Shown here: positions 1 to 7,416 of the stretch, piece after piece
Layout: each line of letters begins with the position of its first letter
Position numbering within the stretch: position 1 is the stretch's first letter
From: PRDV01 sp963710865
GTDB taxonomy: Bacteria > Babelota > Babeliae > Babelales > Babelaceae
Length of the DNA: 64,000 nucleotides
NCBI GenBank assembly: GCA_963710865.1
Contig: CAVQBR010000002.1
Coordinates: 558,001-622,000 of the forward strand
Reading direction: 5' to 3'
The notes under the pieces: model-generated
Told to the model about the DNA's origin: nothing
The model's database searches: none
Seen by the model: only the letters and a program-made list of their open reading frames with translations
Translations under genes and position numbers: made by a program

Positions 1-57
1 GGTATCCTTAATATGAACAAAGTTAATGCCACTAGATTCAAGAAAGGACACATGTGA
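1..57 (+). CDS. 3' end of an upstream gene (partial)
   Basis: The frame starting at base 1 is open up to a TGA at 55-57 and reads GILNMNKVNATRFKKGHM. The last codons are ATG TGA, so its stop overlaps the GTG start of the next gene in a GTGA tetranucleotide. That arrangement is typical of translationally coupled operon genes, and it recurs at the mlaE/mlaF junction in this window. Only 18 codons are visible, so no function can be given and the reading frame could be accidental. Confidence 0.35.
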   Translation, partial: GILNMNKVNATRFKKGHM

Positions 58-1484
58 TCAAGTACCTATTACTCTCACTCCTGAGTGGCTTGTCACTACG
101 AGCACAACAATTTGATGCCGTAGACTTTTTAAAGCAACAGCAAGAATCCCTGAACCTCGCACCACTCTATAGAGAACGAAAAGCGCGCGCTCTCAAGGTC
201 CAACTTGAGGCACTCGACGAACAAATCTTAGCTGCTTGCTCTGAAGCAGTGCGCGCCGCACTTGTACAACAAAAAACACAGCTCATACAGAATGACGGAC
301 TTGTTGAAGCAGGCCGCTATCGAAATGGTGCACAATCAATCAAATCAGAGCGCGTCGCCCTCGAAATAATCAATCAGCGAGAAAACAGTGAACGACTAGC
401 CAAAAGTCATGTTGATGGGAGCAAAGCCGCTGCCGGAGAAACCGCCCGTGTCTGGTCAGAAGCACTGCTTTCAAAAAAAACTGCCGGCCTCATCGCCCTT
501 ACTGCGTTGGGAATAGCCGCCGCATGGCAAGGAACTAAGCTCGCTGTCAGCTTACTCGATCACTTAATACGCATTCCAGAGCTTGCCCAAGAAACCTCTA
601 TTAAAACGTGGTCCCAAACACTCTATGGAGGTCCTTCCATTGAAAAAATAGAGCTCAGCGATGTTATTTTGGAACCTCAGTTGGCTGGTCGCATGCAGCA
701 GTTAACTCAGATGATCACTAATACGGCACTCCATAATCACTTTTTTAGACACTTCCTCTTTTATGGGCCTCCGGGAACAGGAAAGACAATGCTTGCAAAG
801 GCAATAGCACACAATGCAGGACTCAAGTATATATATTTCTCTGCAAGCAAGCTTGAGATCTTCTCGACCGAAGAAGGACTTAAAAAGATTACGCAGCTAT
901 TTCAATATGCTCAGAACTCCGACCACAAACTTATGATCATCATGGATGAAGCGGATGCGCTCTTTGCCAAAAGAGATGATGGAGCACAGTCCCTTTCCCA
1001 AAAAAGTCTTATCTATCTTGAGAATATTCTTACCTATATGGGTACTGAAAACCCCAATTTTATGGTCATCGCAATCTCAAACAGACCAGCAGTATTTGAC
1101 GATGCAGCGCTCAGTAGATTTGGCGAGCAAATTAAGATCGGGGCACCTGGGCTCGAAGAAAGAAAGCTTATTGTAAGACGGTATCTACAAAAATATCTTG
1201 TTGATAAACCACAAGCAGATACGAGAAATCTTCTTTTAAGGACATTCAATCCTGCTCCAAAACCTGAGCCTCTTTCGCTTGCTCCAGATATAACAAACAG
1301 CGTTCTTGATGATATTGCGCAGAAGCTGGTAAATTTTGTAGGCCGTGATATTTCTGACCTCATGAGACTCGTGCAAGGAATGGCTTATGCATCTGATAAT
1401 CATGTCACCAAGAATATGCTTTATGAAGCTACAGATCAAAAGATTGGTCAAAAGAAACTGCAAGAGAAACACTTCGTCGACTAA
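54..1484 (+). CDS. membrane-anchored AAA ATPase resembling mitochondrial ATAD3
   Basis: This 476-residue protein starts with GTG; the overlapping ATG at 52 runs straight into TGA. Residues 1-18 look like a signal peptide. A helical, charged N-terminal region follows, then a hydrophobic segment at about 142-166, then one AAA domain with Walker A GPPGTGKT (238-245) and Walker B IIMDEAD (about 295-301). The order coiled region, membrane segment, AAA domain matches eukaryotic ATAD3. Several stretches also resemble ATAD3 as I remember it: a LxxVxLxPxL block before the AAA domain, FxYGPPGTGKT, LFxxA before Walker B, and an ASNxP/ISNRP sensor region. Family members would be ATP-driven remodelling machines at a membrane. 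The similarity is judged by eye and not from a database search. Rho-independent terminators follow. A more generic FtsH/Vps4-like AAA assignment remains possible. Confidence 0.8.
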   Translation: MIKYLLLSLLSGLSLRAQQFDAVDFLKQQQESLNLAPLYRERKARALKVQLEALDEQILAACSEAVRAALVQQKTQLIQNDGLVEAGRYRNGAQSIKSERVALEIINQRENSERLAKSHVDGSKAAAGETARVWSEALLSKKTAGLIALTALGIAAAWQGTKLAVSLLDHLIRIPELAQETSIKTWSQTLYGGPSIEKIELSDVILEPQLAGRMQQLTQMITNTALHNHFFRHFLFYGPPGTGKTMLAKAIAHNAGLKYIYFSASKLEIFSTEEGLKKITQLFQYAQNSDHKLMIIMDEADALFAKRDDGAQSLSQKSLIYLENILTYMGTENPNFMVIAISNRPAVFDDAALSRFGEQIKIGAPGLEERKLIVRRYLQKYLVDKPQADTRNLLLRTFNPAPKPEPLSLAPDITNSVLDDIAQKLVNFVGRDISDLMRLVQGMAYASDNHVTKNMLYEATDQKIGQKKLQEKHFVD

Positions 1485-1490
1485 GGAAAT

Positions 1491-1525
1491 CATCTCAGGC
1501 TGCGCTGTGTAAACAGCCTGAGATG
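1491..1525. other. perfect 12-bp inverted repeat after the AAA gene
   Basis: CATCTCAGGCTG at 1491-1502 is the exact reverse complement of 1514-1525, with an 11-base loop. It begins 6 bases after the stop codon of the ATAD3-like gene. There is no T-run, so it is probably an RNA-stabilising 3' hairpin or a factor-dependent terminator rather than a classical intrinsic terminator. Confidence 0.5.
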
Positions 1526-1590
1526 AACTCACGCTGACTTTCAAAAATATCAAAAATAATTTGACTTTCCGAAAATTACCTGCTAGGCTC

Positions 1591-1614
1591 ATCTGCGTTG
1601 GCAGATTTTTTATT
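1591..1614 (+). terminator. intrinsic terminator of the ATAD3-like gene
   Basis: ATCTGC-GTTG-GCAGAT forms a 6-bp stem with a four-base loop, followed by TTTTTATTT. It lies about 105 bases downstream of the ATAD3-like gene and reads in its direction. Confidence 0.55.
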
Positions 1615-1655
1615 TGTCCTACGCGAACAATACCAATTTGTATTGTTCACCCCCC

Positions 1656-1955
1656 CTAGCCCTTCAGCTCCCTAGTTGAAGGGATTTTTTTTAAAGGTAA
1701 GATGTGCTCACTGCCTCGCTCATCCTTAAGCACGAGAAGTTCCTTGGTAAACTTCACAACTTCATGGCCTATTACCTTTTGCCCTTTGCGTACCTGATAG
1801 ATACCCCCATCGATAGCAAGCACAGCAAAGCCCTCATTGTTTCCATGTATATACCCCATGGCTATATAAGAATATCTAGTAGATGCATGCAGCGAAATAA
1901 ATGGATCTCTCTTGGCATCCACACTACACATCGTCAGCAGAATAAGAAAAAACAT
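1656..1955 (-). CDS. small PilP-like periplasmic protein
   Basis: This 99-residue protein has a short hydrophobic leader ending near residue 14. A compact beta-rich domain follows with the pattern GYIHGN..GFAVLAIDGGIYQVRKGQKVIGHEVVKF.. (interrupted here for brevity). That pattern is the fold signature seen in PilP and in the homology region of GspC: a glycine-rich strand, a 'V..G..I' turn, then a regulatory strand ending in a short PL motif. PilP normally links the inner-membrane PilMNO complex to the secretin. The ATG is preceded by GAAGG and sits two bases after the stop of the PilO-like gene, so the two are almost certainly cotranscribed. It lacks the lipobox of classical PilP and is short, so the family call is by pattern only. 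Confidence 0.5.
   Translation of the reverse strand: MFFLILLTMCSVDAKRDPFISLHASTRYSYIAMGYIHGNNEGFAVLAIDGGIYQVRKGQKVIGHEVVKFTKELLVLKDERGSEHILPLKKIPSTRELKG
1660..1692 (+). terminator. second intrinsic terminator, antisense to pilP-like 3' end
   Basis: CCCTTCA and TGAAGGG pair across a 10-base loop and are followed by A and eight T residues. The stem lies inside the last codons of the minus-strand PilP-like gene. It would stop plus-strand readthrough from entering that convergent gene cluster. Confidence 0.45.
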
Positions 1956-1957
1956 AG

Positions 1958-2509
1958 CTAGGCCTTCTCAACGCAACAAAATTGACAGGTGGCAAGAAGA
2001 GCACCTTCCCCCTTTACGTACACAGCTTTAGTACAAAATATCACCTTCTGAGTACTCAAAGCATCAAGAAAGAGTGTGTGTTGATCAAAGATTCCCACAA
2101 ATCTATATTCATAGGTGGTAAGCATCCAATCGCTAAACTCTTGTTTGCGAATCTGTTCAGAAGAGAGCAGTATAAGCCCGCTCTTTTTAAGAGCACGCAC
2201 AATATGCTTTATATGAAGCTCAAGCTTTCGAGAAGCCACCTTACATTTCTTCTTGAGGATAGTAAACAGCTGAGCATCTCGCCTCGCCAGTTCTTGAGAA
2301 CGGATCACCTTGAGCTCTAAGGCTTTTTTTTGATCGATTAAAAGGGTATTTTGCGAGCAATAGAAAGTAGATGCTCTTCGTAGAGGCATATACCCGTACT
2401 TATACCACAGAACACTCACTATTATGAGCAGAACGGCACTGAGCATCCATCGAGCTGCAGGAGAAATCTGAACGAGACTGTGAAACCAAAATCGTTTGTC
2501 CATAACCAC
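1958..2509 (-). CDS. PilO/GspM-like inner-membrane protein
   Basis: This 183-residue protein has one N-terminal membrane segment (about residues 19-37). A helical stretch follows (about 40-110) that could form a coiled coil, then a small alpha/beta domain. This is the bitopic architecture of PilO/GspM, which pairs with PilN/GspL in the inner-membrane platform of type IV pili and type II secretion systems. The start is GTG at 2509 or ATG at 2503; neither has a convincing ribosome-binding site. The neighbours support the call: a PilP-like gene follows after two bases, and an M23 peptidase gene precedes it by 74 bases. A second PilO-like protein is encoded at 35534-36088 within the main secretin operon. 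Confidence 0.5.
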   Translation of the reverse strand: MVMDKRFWFHSLVQISPAARWMLSAVLLIIVSVLWYKYGYMPLRRASTFYCSQNTLLIDQKKALELKVIRSQELARRDAQLFTILKKKCKVASRKLELHIKHIVRALKKSGLILLSSEQIRKQEFSDWMLTTYEYRFVGIFDQHTLFLDALSTQKVIFCTKAVYVKGEGALLATCQFCCVEKA

Positions 2510-2583
2510 ATACTATTTTTGCTAAATTCCTAGTCAGCAACTATAGTGCAATTACCAAAAATAGTCTACAACGTCTTAGAATC

Positions 2584-3795
2584 TTAAAACCCTTGCTTGG
2601 TCCACTCAAGAGGATCAACAGCTACATTATTCAACCGCATCTCCCAATGTAGATGCCAGCCTGTAGCATAGCCAGTTTTGCCCAACGTACCCACCGGATT
2701 GCCCTTCTTAATCTTTTCGCCAACTTCAATCGGAGCAAAGGTATCAAGGTGGAAAAATAACGAAAGAAGACCATAGCCATGATCAATAACGACTGTATTG
2801 CCACTATGAGCATAGCGACCCTTTAAGGCTACAATACCATCCTGGGTTGCCCAGACAACACTTTTTGGAGTTGTGTAGACATCAAGTGCTTTATGTTGGC
2901 GCAAACCACGCTCTTGCGTAGCACGTATCACGCCAAACTCAGTGGTGATTTGTTTTGGGTCCTTCAACTCAATAGGGGTTACAAAGCGTCCAGTCCAAAG
3001 CTTCTGCGCAGGAGATTTCTTGGTGAGCTCTTCAATATCGGCCTCAAACTGTTTTTCCGATGCGCCTGTTTCATTTTCATGCTTTATTTTTTCGGGCGCT
3101 ATGGTAACCGTCTGCTTCTTAAAGGGAGCTGCAACTACTTGAAACTTTGTCTGCAGCGTCAGCTCATTACCTACAAGATCAGTCGCATGAATAACGAGAA
3201 GATACTCATTGGGAACCTCTTCACAATCGATAGGAATAAAGCATTCGTAGATCGATGTGCGAGATGATTCAGCAAAACAGGGATAGGTCTTTGAAAGCGT
3301 TTCAGCAGATGCATGCTTCAAAACCTTATTTGTTTGAAATTGCAGATGAAGCGTCCTGCCTTGGAGCACTTTGGCATCAGTATCATTCTTCACAAAGGCA
3401 GCTTGCAATGGGAGATTATCTACATAAAAATCAAAAGTTTGGGTAACGCCCTTAGTATGGTACAAACCATTAAGTAATTCAACGGTAAGCACATGTTTGC
3501 CAGGCGATAAGGTAAGCGTATCGATGGTAACAGGAAGCTCAACTGATTTCTTTCCGACCTTTGTCGCAAGCACCGGCTTATCATCAACAAACACAGATAC
3601 GCGTGCCACCTTATAATCGTCGGCTCCCTTGACTTTAAAGATCGTTGATCCCCCATAGGAACCTCCTGGTTCTATACCAACCAGAGTAAGAATCGGAGCA
3701 GCATCACCTAAGAAATAGGTGTACGCCCTCATTCCTCCATACGAGCCAACAAGGAGAATGCTAAGAATAACGAAGAGTTTTGTATAAGATATCAT
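2584..3795 (-). CDS. M23 (LytM-type) zinc metallopeptidase, membrane-anchored
   Basis: This 403-residue protein has an N-terminal membrane anchor or signal (about residues 7-27). A long beta-sandwich-like region (about 40-225) follows, then a C-terminal peptidase M23 domain. The zinc ligands are visible: H301 and D305 (HKALD), and H381/H383 in HLHWE. A central HSGNTVVIDHG stretch matches the family core. M23 enzymes cut peptide cross-bridges of peptidoglycan, so it probably acts in the periplasm. All metal ligands are present, so it should be catalytically competent and not a degenerate LytM regulator. It heads the minus-strand cluster with the PilO- and PilP-like genes, which hints at a role in making room in the cell wall for the secretion apparatus. 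Confidence 0.88.
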   Translation of the reverse strand: MISYTKLFVILSILLVGSYGGMRAYTYFLGDAAPILTLVGIEPGGSYGGSTIFKVKGADDYKVARVSVFVDDKPVLATKVGKKSVELPVTIDTLTLSPGKHVLTVELLNGLYHTKGVTQTFDFYVDNLPLQAAFVKNDTDAKVLQGRTLHLQFQTNKVLKHASAETLSKTYPCFAESSRTSIYECFIPIDCEEVPNEYLLVIHATDLVGNELTLQTKFQVVAAPFKKQTVTIAPEKIKHENETGASEKQFEADIEELTKKSPAQKLWTGRFVTPIELKDPKQITTEFGVIRATQERGLRQHKALDVYTTPKSVVWATQDGIVALKGRYAHSGNTVVIDHGYGLLSLFFHLDTFAPIEVGEKIKKGNPVGTLGKTGYATGWHLHWEMRLNNVAVDPLEWTKQGF

Positions 3796-3939
3796 AGTCT
3801 GGCCTTTTCTAAAAATGGTTACCTCTTTCTAGAATACTCAATTTTCAAAAAAGCGTAAACAGGGGTTATTCTCTGAAGTAATATACAAATGGTCATTGAT
3901 AGAGTATACTGTATTGTAAACAATTTAACAAAAAAGATC

Positions 3940-5205
3940 ATGACACCTGACTATATAAAAAAGCTACCGAAACTACCGGGCATCTATGTCTTTAAAGATA
4001 AGGATGACGGCATTTTATATATTGGTAAAGCAAAAAGTTTGCTCAACCGAGTGTCATCGTATTTTCGCCGACAAACGGATGACTGGAAAGTTCAAGAGCT
4101 TATTAAAGAACATGCTACGGTCGAACATATCCTCACAAAGAATGAGATTGAAGCATTATTGCTCGAAGCACAGCTTATTCGCACGTATAAGCCTAAATAC
4201 AATGTCCTTCTTAAGAACGGCAATCCTTTTGTCTTCATACTGATCACGCATGGCGAGCTCCCACGGCTCGAATTGGTACGTGTGAAAAAGAAAAAAGGAA
4301 CGTATTTTGGTCCCTTCTTATATAAACAAAAAGCATACTCCGTCTATACGTATCTCGTACGGACACTGCGTCTCGCGCTCTGCTCAACAAAAATAGAAAA
4401 CGGCTGCCTAGATTATCATATGGGGCTCTGTGCAGGTAATTGTGTGAGCACTTTTAATCCGGCTGATTACCGACTCCGCGTGGAACTTGCTCAAAAGATA
4501 CTCGAAGGAAATCTGGCGGGATCCGAAGCGTTATTACGTTCTCAAATTGCCGAATGCAATAAGCGAATGGAGTTTGAAAAATCGAAGAACTTACATAGCT
4601 ATCTTGCCGACCTCGAGAAAATTTTTGAAATACTTAAAACAGGGTTCTCAGAACGAAAGTATGTACAGGATATTACCGCTATCACCACACCCCTTACCCA
4701 TAAAATTGAACGGCCACTCGATGGACTGAAAGAACTACAAAAACTCTTGCAGCTTAAAAAGACTCCGGTGTCTCTCGACTGTTTTGACATTTCTCACTTT
4801 CAAAGTAGCTACATCGTAGGTTCCTGCATTCGTTTCACTCATGGAGCTCCTGACAAAAATAAGTTCAGACGCTTTAAAATCAAAACACTTGCCGAGCAAA
4901 ATGATTATGCAGCACTTCACGAAATTGTTCAACGACGGTACCGAGATCCTCAAGAATTACCCGATATAATCGTAATAGATGGCGGAAAAGGACAACTTCA
5001 TGCAGTAAATGAATTGTTTCCTCAAACAATCTGTGTCAGCCTTGCAAAGAAAGAAGAGATTCTCTATACTCCACTCCACCCCGAAGGCGTTCACCTCGAT
5101 GTACATACCCCTATGGGGCAACTGCTCATATGCTTGCGCGACTATGCGCATCATTTTGCAGTATCGTACCATACGTTATTGCGTTCAAAAAAGCTTTTTT
5201 CGTGA
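3940..5205 (+). CDS. uvrC: short UvrC-like excinuclease subunit lacking the C-terminal HhH region
   Basis: From the ATG at 3940 the protein is 421 residues; the frame is also open to an ATG at 3889, but family alignment favours 3940. The N-terminal GIY-YIG nuclease domain is clear (GIYVFKD...ILYIGKA, about residues 14-31, then NRVSSYF). The UvrB-interacting UVR segment and the RNase H-like nuclease half follow, with DISH (about 283) and DGGKGQ (about 347). The protein stops at LRSKKLFS, just where full-length UvrC (around 600 residues) would begin its tandem helix-hairpin-helix DNA-binding region. UvrC makes both incisions in nucleotide excision repair. No frameshifted remainder of the HhH part is visible downstream, so the short form is probably genuine. 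It is divergent from the M23 gene. Confidence 0.85.
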   Translation: MTPDYIKKLPKLPGIYVFKDKDDGILYIGKAKSLLNRVSSYFRRQTDDWKVQELIKEHATVEHILTKNEIEALLLEAQLIRTYKPKYNVLLKNGNPFVFILITHGELPRLELVRVKKKKGTYFGPFLYKQKAYSVYTYLVRTLRLALCSTKIENGCLDYHMGLCAGNCVSTFNPADYRLRVELAQKILEGNLAGSEALLRSQIAECNKRMEFEKSKNLHSYLADLEKIFEILKTGFSERKYVQDITAITTPLTHKIERPLDGLKELQKLLQLKKTPVSLDCFDISHFQSSYIVGSCIRFTHGAPDKNKFRRFKIKTLAEQNDYAALHEIVQRRYRDPQELPDIIVIDGGKGQLHAVNELFPQTICVSLAKKEEILYTPLHPEGVHLDVHTPMGQLLICLRDYAHHFAVSYHTLLRSKKLFS

Positions 5206-5348
5206 ACATGAATGCAATCTCCTCAAATGGAAATACTGAGGAATATCGCTTTCTCTCTCTTCAAAAAACCAAAAATCCCGGCTTTTTTTCTTTCAGCAAG
5301 TGTTTTATACTGAAGATCCAGACACTTTATATTTTTGTGAGGGCAACC

Positions 5349-6293
5349 TTGAGATCTAAAACTTCAGTCTTTACCATTTTTCTGGGAGCAACTCTGTTTA
5401 TGGGAGCATCAGCCACATCGTGGTGGGACATGAGTCCTGAAGTCATACGCGAAAAAATCAATGAACGTATCATGGCCATCGAAGCACCAGTACCAGTAGT
5501 CGGCTCGATGGAGGATCGATTCGTGAATTGTTCCACCCGAATCACCCCAATCCGCATCTACACCCCTATCAACGGAGCGGATTTCCCCATCATTCTGTTG
5601 ATCCATTGCGGCGCTTGGGTAGCCGGAAATCTCGATACGCACGACAACTTAGCCCGCTATTTATGCACAGAAACCAAAGCGCTTGTAGTCTCTGTTGGTT
5701 ATCTCAATCCACCTGAGGGAAAGTTTCCCCTCCCCTTAGAGCAGTGTTATGATGCTTTAAACTGGATCTGCGAGCACGCGATTGAGTTTTCAGCTGACGC
5801 CTCGAGGATCGCAGTAGCAGGCGACAGCGCAGGCGGAAACATGGCTGCCGGGCTTTGCCTCATGGCACGAGATCAAACTGGGCCTAAAATCGATCTGCAA
5901 GTACTGATCAACCCTGCTCCAGACTTAACCTGCAAGGGAACACTCGGACGCAAAGATGACGAATTGGACATACTCAGATGGCAAGCCGTCCAATACCTCG
6001 CTGATCCAAAAGATGCTAACAATCCATATGTATCACCATTGGTAACACACGATTTAAGCAGATTACCAGCAGCGGTTGTCATTCTTGCTGAGCAGGACGA
6101 CCTACGCGAAGCAGGTCAAAAATTTGCGGACCGCTTGCAGGCTGCAGGAGTACCTACCCAGGTTTACTGTCAGCTAGGCGTCAATCACTTGGCAGGCGAC
6201 GCAGCAAGAGCATCGCTTCGCGCGCGCGAATCGTTGGACGTGGCAGTGGGCGCCCTTAAAAAAGTTTTTTTAAAAACGAGTCAAGGAAAATGA
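5349..6293 (+). CDS. secreted alpha/beta-hydrolase, HSL/acetyl-esterase type
   Basis: The frame is open from 5130, overlapping uvrC, but the TTG at 5349 follows a GAGGG ribosome-binding site by five bases. It gives a clean signal peptide (RSKTSVFTIFLGATLFMGASA), so I prefer it; GTG at 5337 is an alternative. The 314-residue product has an oxyanion motif HCGAW (H86, usually HGGG/HGGA), a nucleophile elbow GDSAGG (S160), an acidic residue in EQDD (D250/D251) and H280 in VNHLAG. This is the order of the hormone-sensitive-lipase/alpha-beta hydrolase 3 family, which cleaves short-chain esters. Export suggests action on host or environmental esters. The Cys in the oxyanion motif is unusual. A possible -10 (TATACT) lies at 5306-5311. 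Confidence 0.82.
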   Translation: MRSKTSVFTIFLGATLFMGASATSWWDMSPEVIREKINERIMAIEAPVPVVGSMEDRFVNCSTRITPIRIYTPINGADFPIILLIHCGAWVAGNLDTHDNLARYLCTETKALVVSVGYLNPPEGKFPLPLEQCYDALNWICEHAIEFSADASRIAVAGDSAGGNMAAGLCLMARDQTGPKIDLQVLINPAPDLTCKGTLGRKDDELDILRWQAVQYLADPKDANNPYVSPLVTHDLSRLPAAVVILAEQDDLREAGQKFADRLQAAGVPTQVYCQLGVNHLAGDAARASLRARESLDVAVGALKKVFLKTSQGK

Positions 6294-6427
6294 GCAGCAG
6301 TCCAACCTTCGCCGAAGTTACAAATAATAATGAAGCGAACAAACCATTCCTTCGGGGTTAATCAAAAAAGAAAATCTGCACTCTTCCATCGACAAAACTG
6401 TCCCTATGCATCATGACTATACAAGGC

Positions 6428-6757
6428 TTATTTTGCGCCATTTGAATAAGGAGCACAAAGACAAAACCTCTCATCATCCTTTTCAGCAATTATCGCATAT
6501 CCAAGGGCTCTGAAGATCTCAAACAAACTCCTCACCGCCGAATCAGAAATGCCCGACCGCAAATTCTGAACGGTAGTCGGTGATACACCGGCTCTTGCTG
6601 CAAGCTCTCTTACCGAAACTTCATCTTTTTGCATTGCAGCAATAAGCATTTCTGATATGAGAAGCTCACGGTATCCCTCCTCAAATTCTACTTTTTCTTC
6701 AGGGGTCAATGACTCTACAAATTTTTCATACGTGCTTTTTATTTTCTTTTCACTCAT
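6428..6757 (-). CDS. XRE-family antitoxin (HigA-like)
   Basis: This protein of about 109 residues has a helix-turn-helix around VRELAARAGVSPTTVQNLRSG, typical of Cro/C1-type repressors. A charged N-terminal helix (STYEKFVESLTPEEKVEFEEGY) precedes it, as is common in HigA-type antitoxins. ATG at 6757 is preceded by GAGGG and is preferred to the in-frame ATG at 6772. The gene overlaps the end of the toxin gene by 8 bases. The expected role is to bind and neutralise the toxin and to repress the shared promoter. The toxin-first order is the HigBA arrangement. Confidence 0.82.
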   Translation of the reverse strand: MSEKKIKSTYEKFVESLTPEEKVEFEEGYRELLISEMLIAAMQKDEVSVRELAARAGVSPTTVQNLRSGISDSAVRSLFEIFRALGYAIIAEKDDERFCLCAPYSNGAK

Positions 6758-7133
6758 AATAATTTCCCTCATTGAATCTTTTTATAAAATCTATCCTCGC
6801 GCTGATAGCCTTGCGTTTGTCTTCCCGCGATAGTTTATCCGATTTTTTCTCATAGGCATTAGTAACCACAACCCTCAGACCTGCAAAGAAGAAACAAAAA
6901 AATCTGTCGATATCAGCTTTAAAGACATAGATCTGATCACCTTCGTATCGAAATTTTTCAATATTTCTTATCGAACCAACGTCTCCCATCAATTGAAATA
7001 GATAGAGTATCTTTTTTTGACGATCCATCCCCAATTCTTGAAAACAATCGAATGCTTGGCTTCTTCCTCCGCTATTAAAATACCATTCAATAGTACATCT
7101 CTTGCCCTTATATGCGAGAAATTTTTCGTCCAC
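6750..7133 (-). CDS. HigB/RelE-like toxin (phage Gp49-like)
   Basis: This 127-residue protein starts with GTG, four bases after GGGAG. Its C-terminal half carries the hallmark pattern of the RelE/HigB superfamily: DRFFCFFFAGLRVVVTNAYEKKSDKL, then a helix with KRKAISARIDF (given in parts). Such toxins cleave mRNA, usually on the ribosome. The gene is first in a two-gene unit with an XRE antitoxin. A toxin-antitoxin pair in a host-dependent bacterium is notable but not rare. RNase activity is inferred from family membership. Confidence 0.8.
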   Translation of the reverse strand: MDEKFLAYKGKRCTIEWYFNSGGRSQAFDCFQELGMDRQKKILYLFQLMGDVGSIRNIEKFRYEGDQIYVFKADIDRFFCFFFAGLRVVVTNAYEKKSDKLSREDKRKAISARIDFIKRFNEGNYYE

Positions 7134-7416
7134 AATACTCCCAAGTTAGTGTAATTATTTAGTCTTTAAGAAGTGTACCAAAAATCTTGCACAAATTCAA
7201 TAAAAAAGGAGAAGCGTAGGACTAACTTTGTTATAACGAGCAGTGTCCCTTGAAAAGAGCGAGATCAAGCTTGGAACAAATAAGCATTCGCATCGAAACT
7301 TTTTCACCTTTTGTATACTTCACGTCCTTGGTAATGATATGATAAACTAACTGTTAAATACGAATCGATAAAAAGATATCATCCCTCTACAGACACCCAT
7401 AGACAAGGAGTAAGCG
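7134..7416. other. intergenic region between higBA and clpB
   Basis: These 283 bases separate the divergent toxin-antitoxin unit and clpB and must hold both promoters. A weak sigma70-like pair lies upstream of clpB (TTGTAT at 7311-7316, TGATAT at 7335-7340). I see no CIRCE inverted repeat (GAGTGCTAA type), so HrcA control of clpB is not supported. An AAGGAG ribosome-binding site lies just before the clpB start. Confidence 0.4.

Noticed and set aside
1625..1648. 9-bp inverted repeat GAACAATAC...GTATTGTTC as a terminator of the PilP-like gene
   Set aside because: The stem is AT-rich and no T-run follows on the minus strand, so terminator function is not supported.
7134..7416. CIRCE/HrcA operator upstream of clpB
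   Set aside because: No TTAGCACTC-N9-GAGTGCTAA-like inverted repeat is present in the interval.
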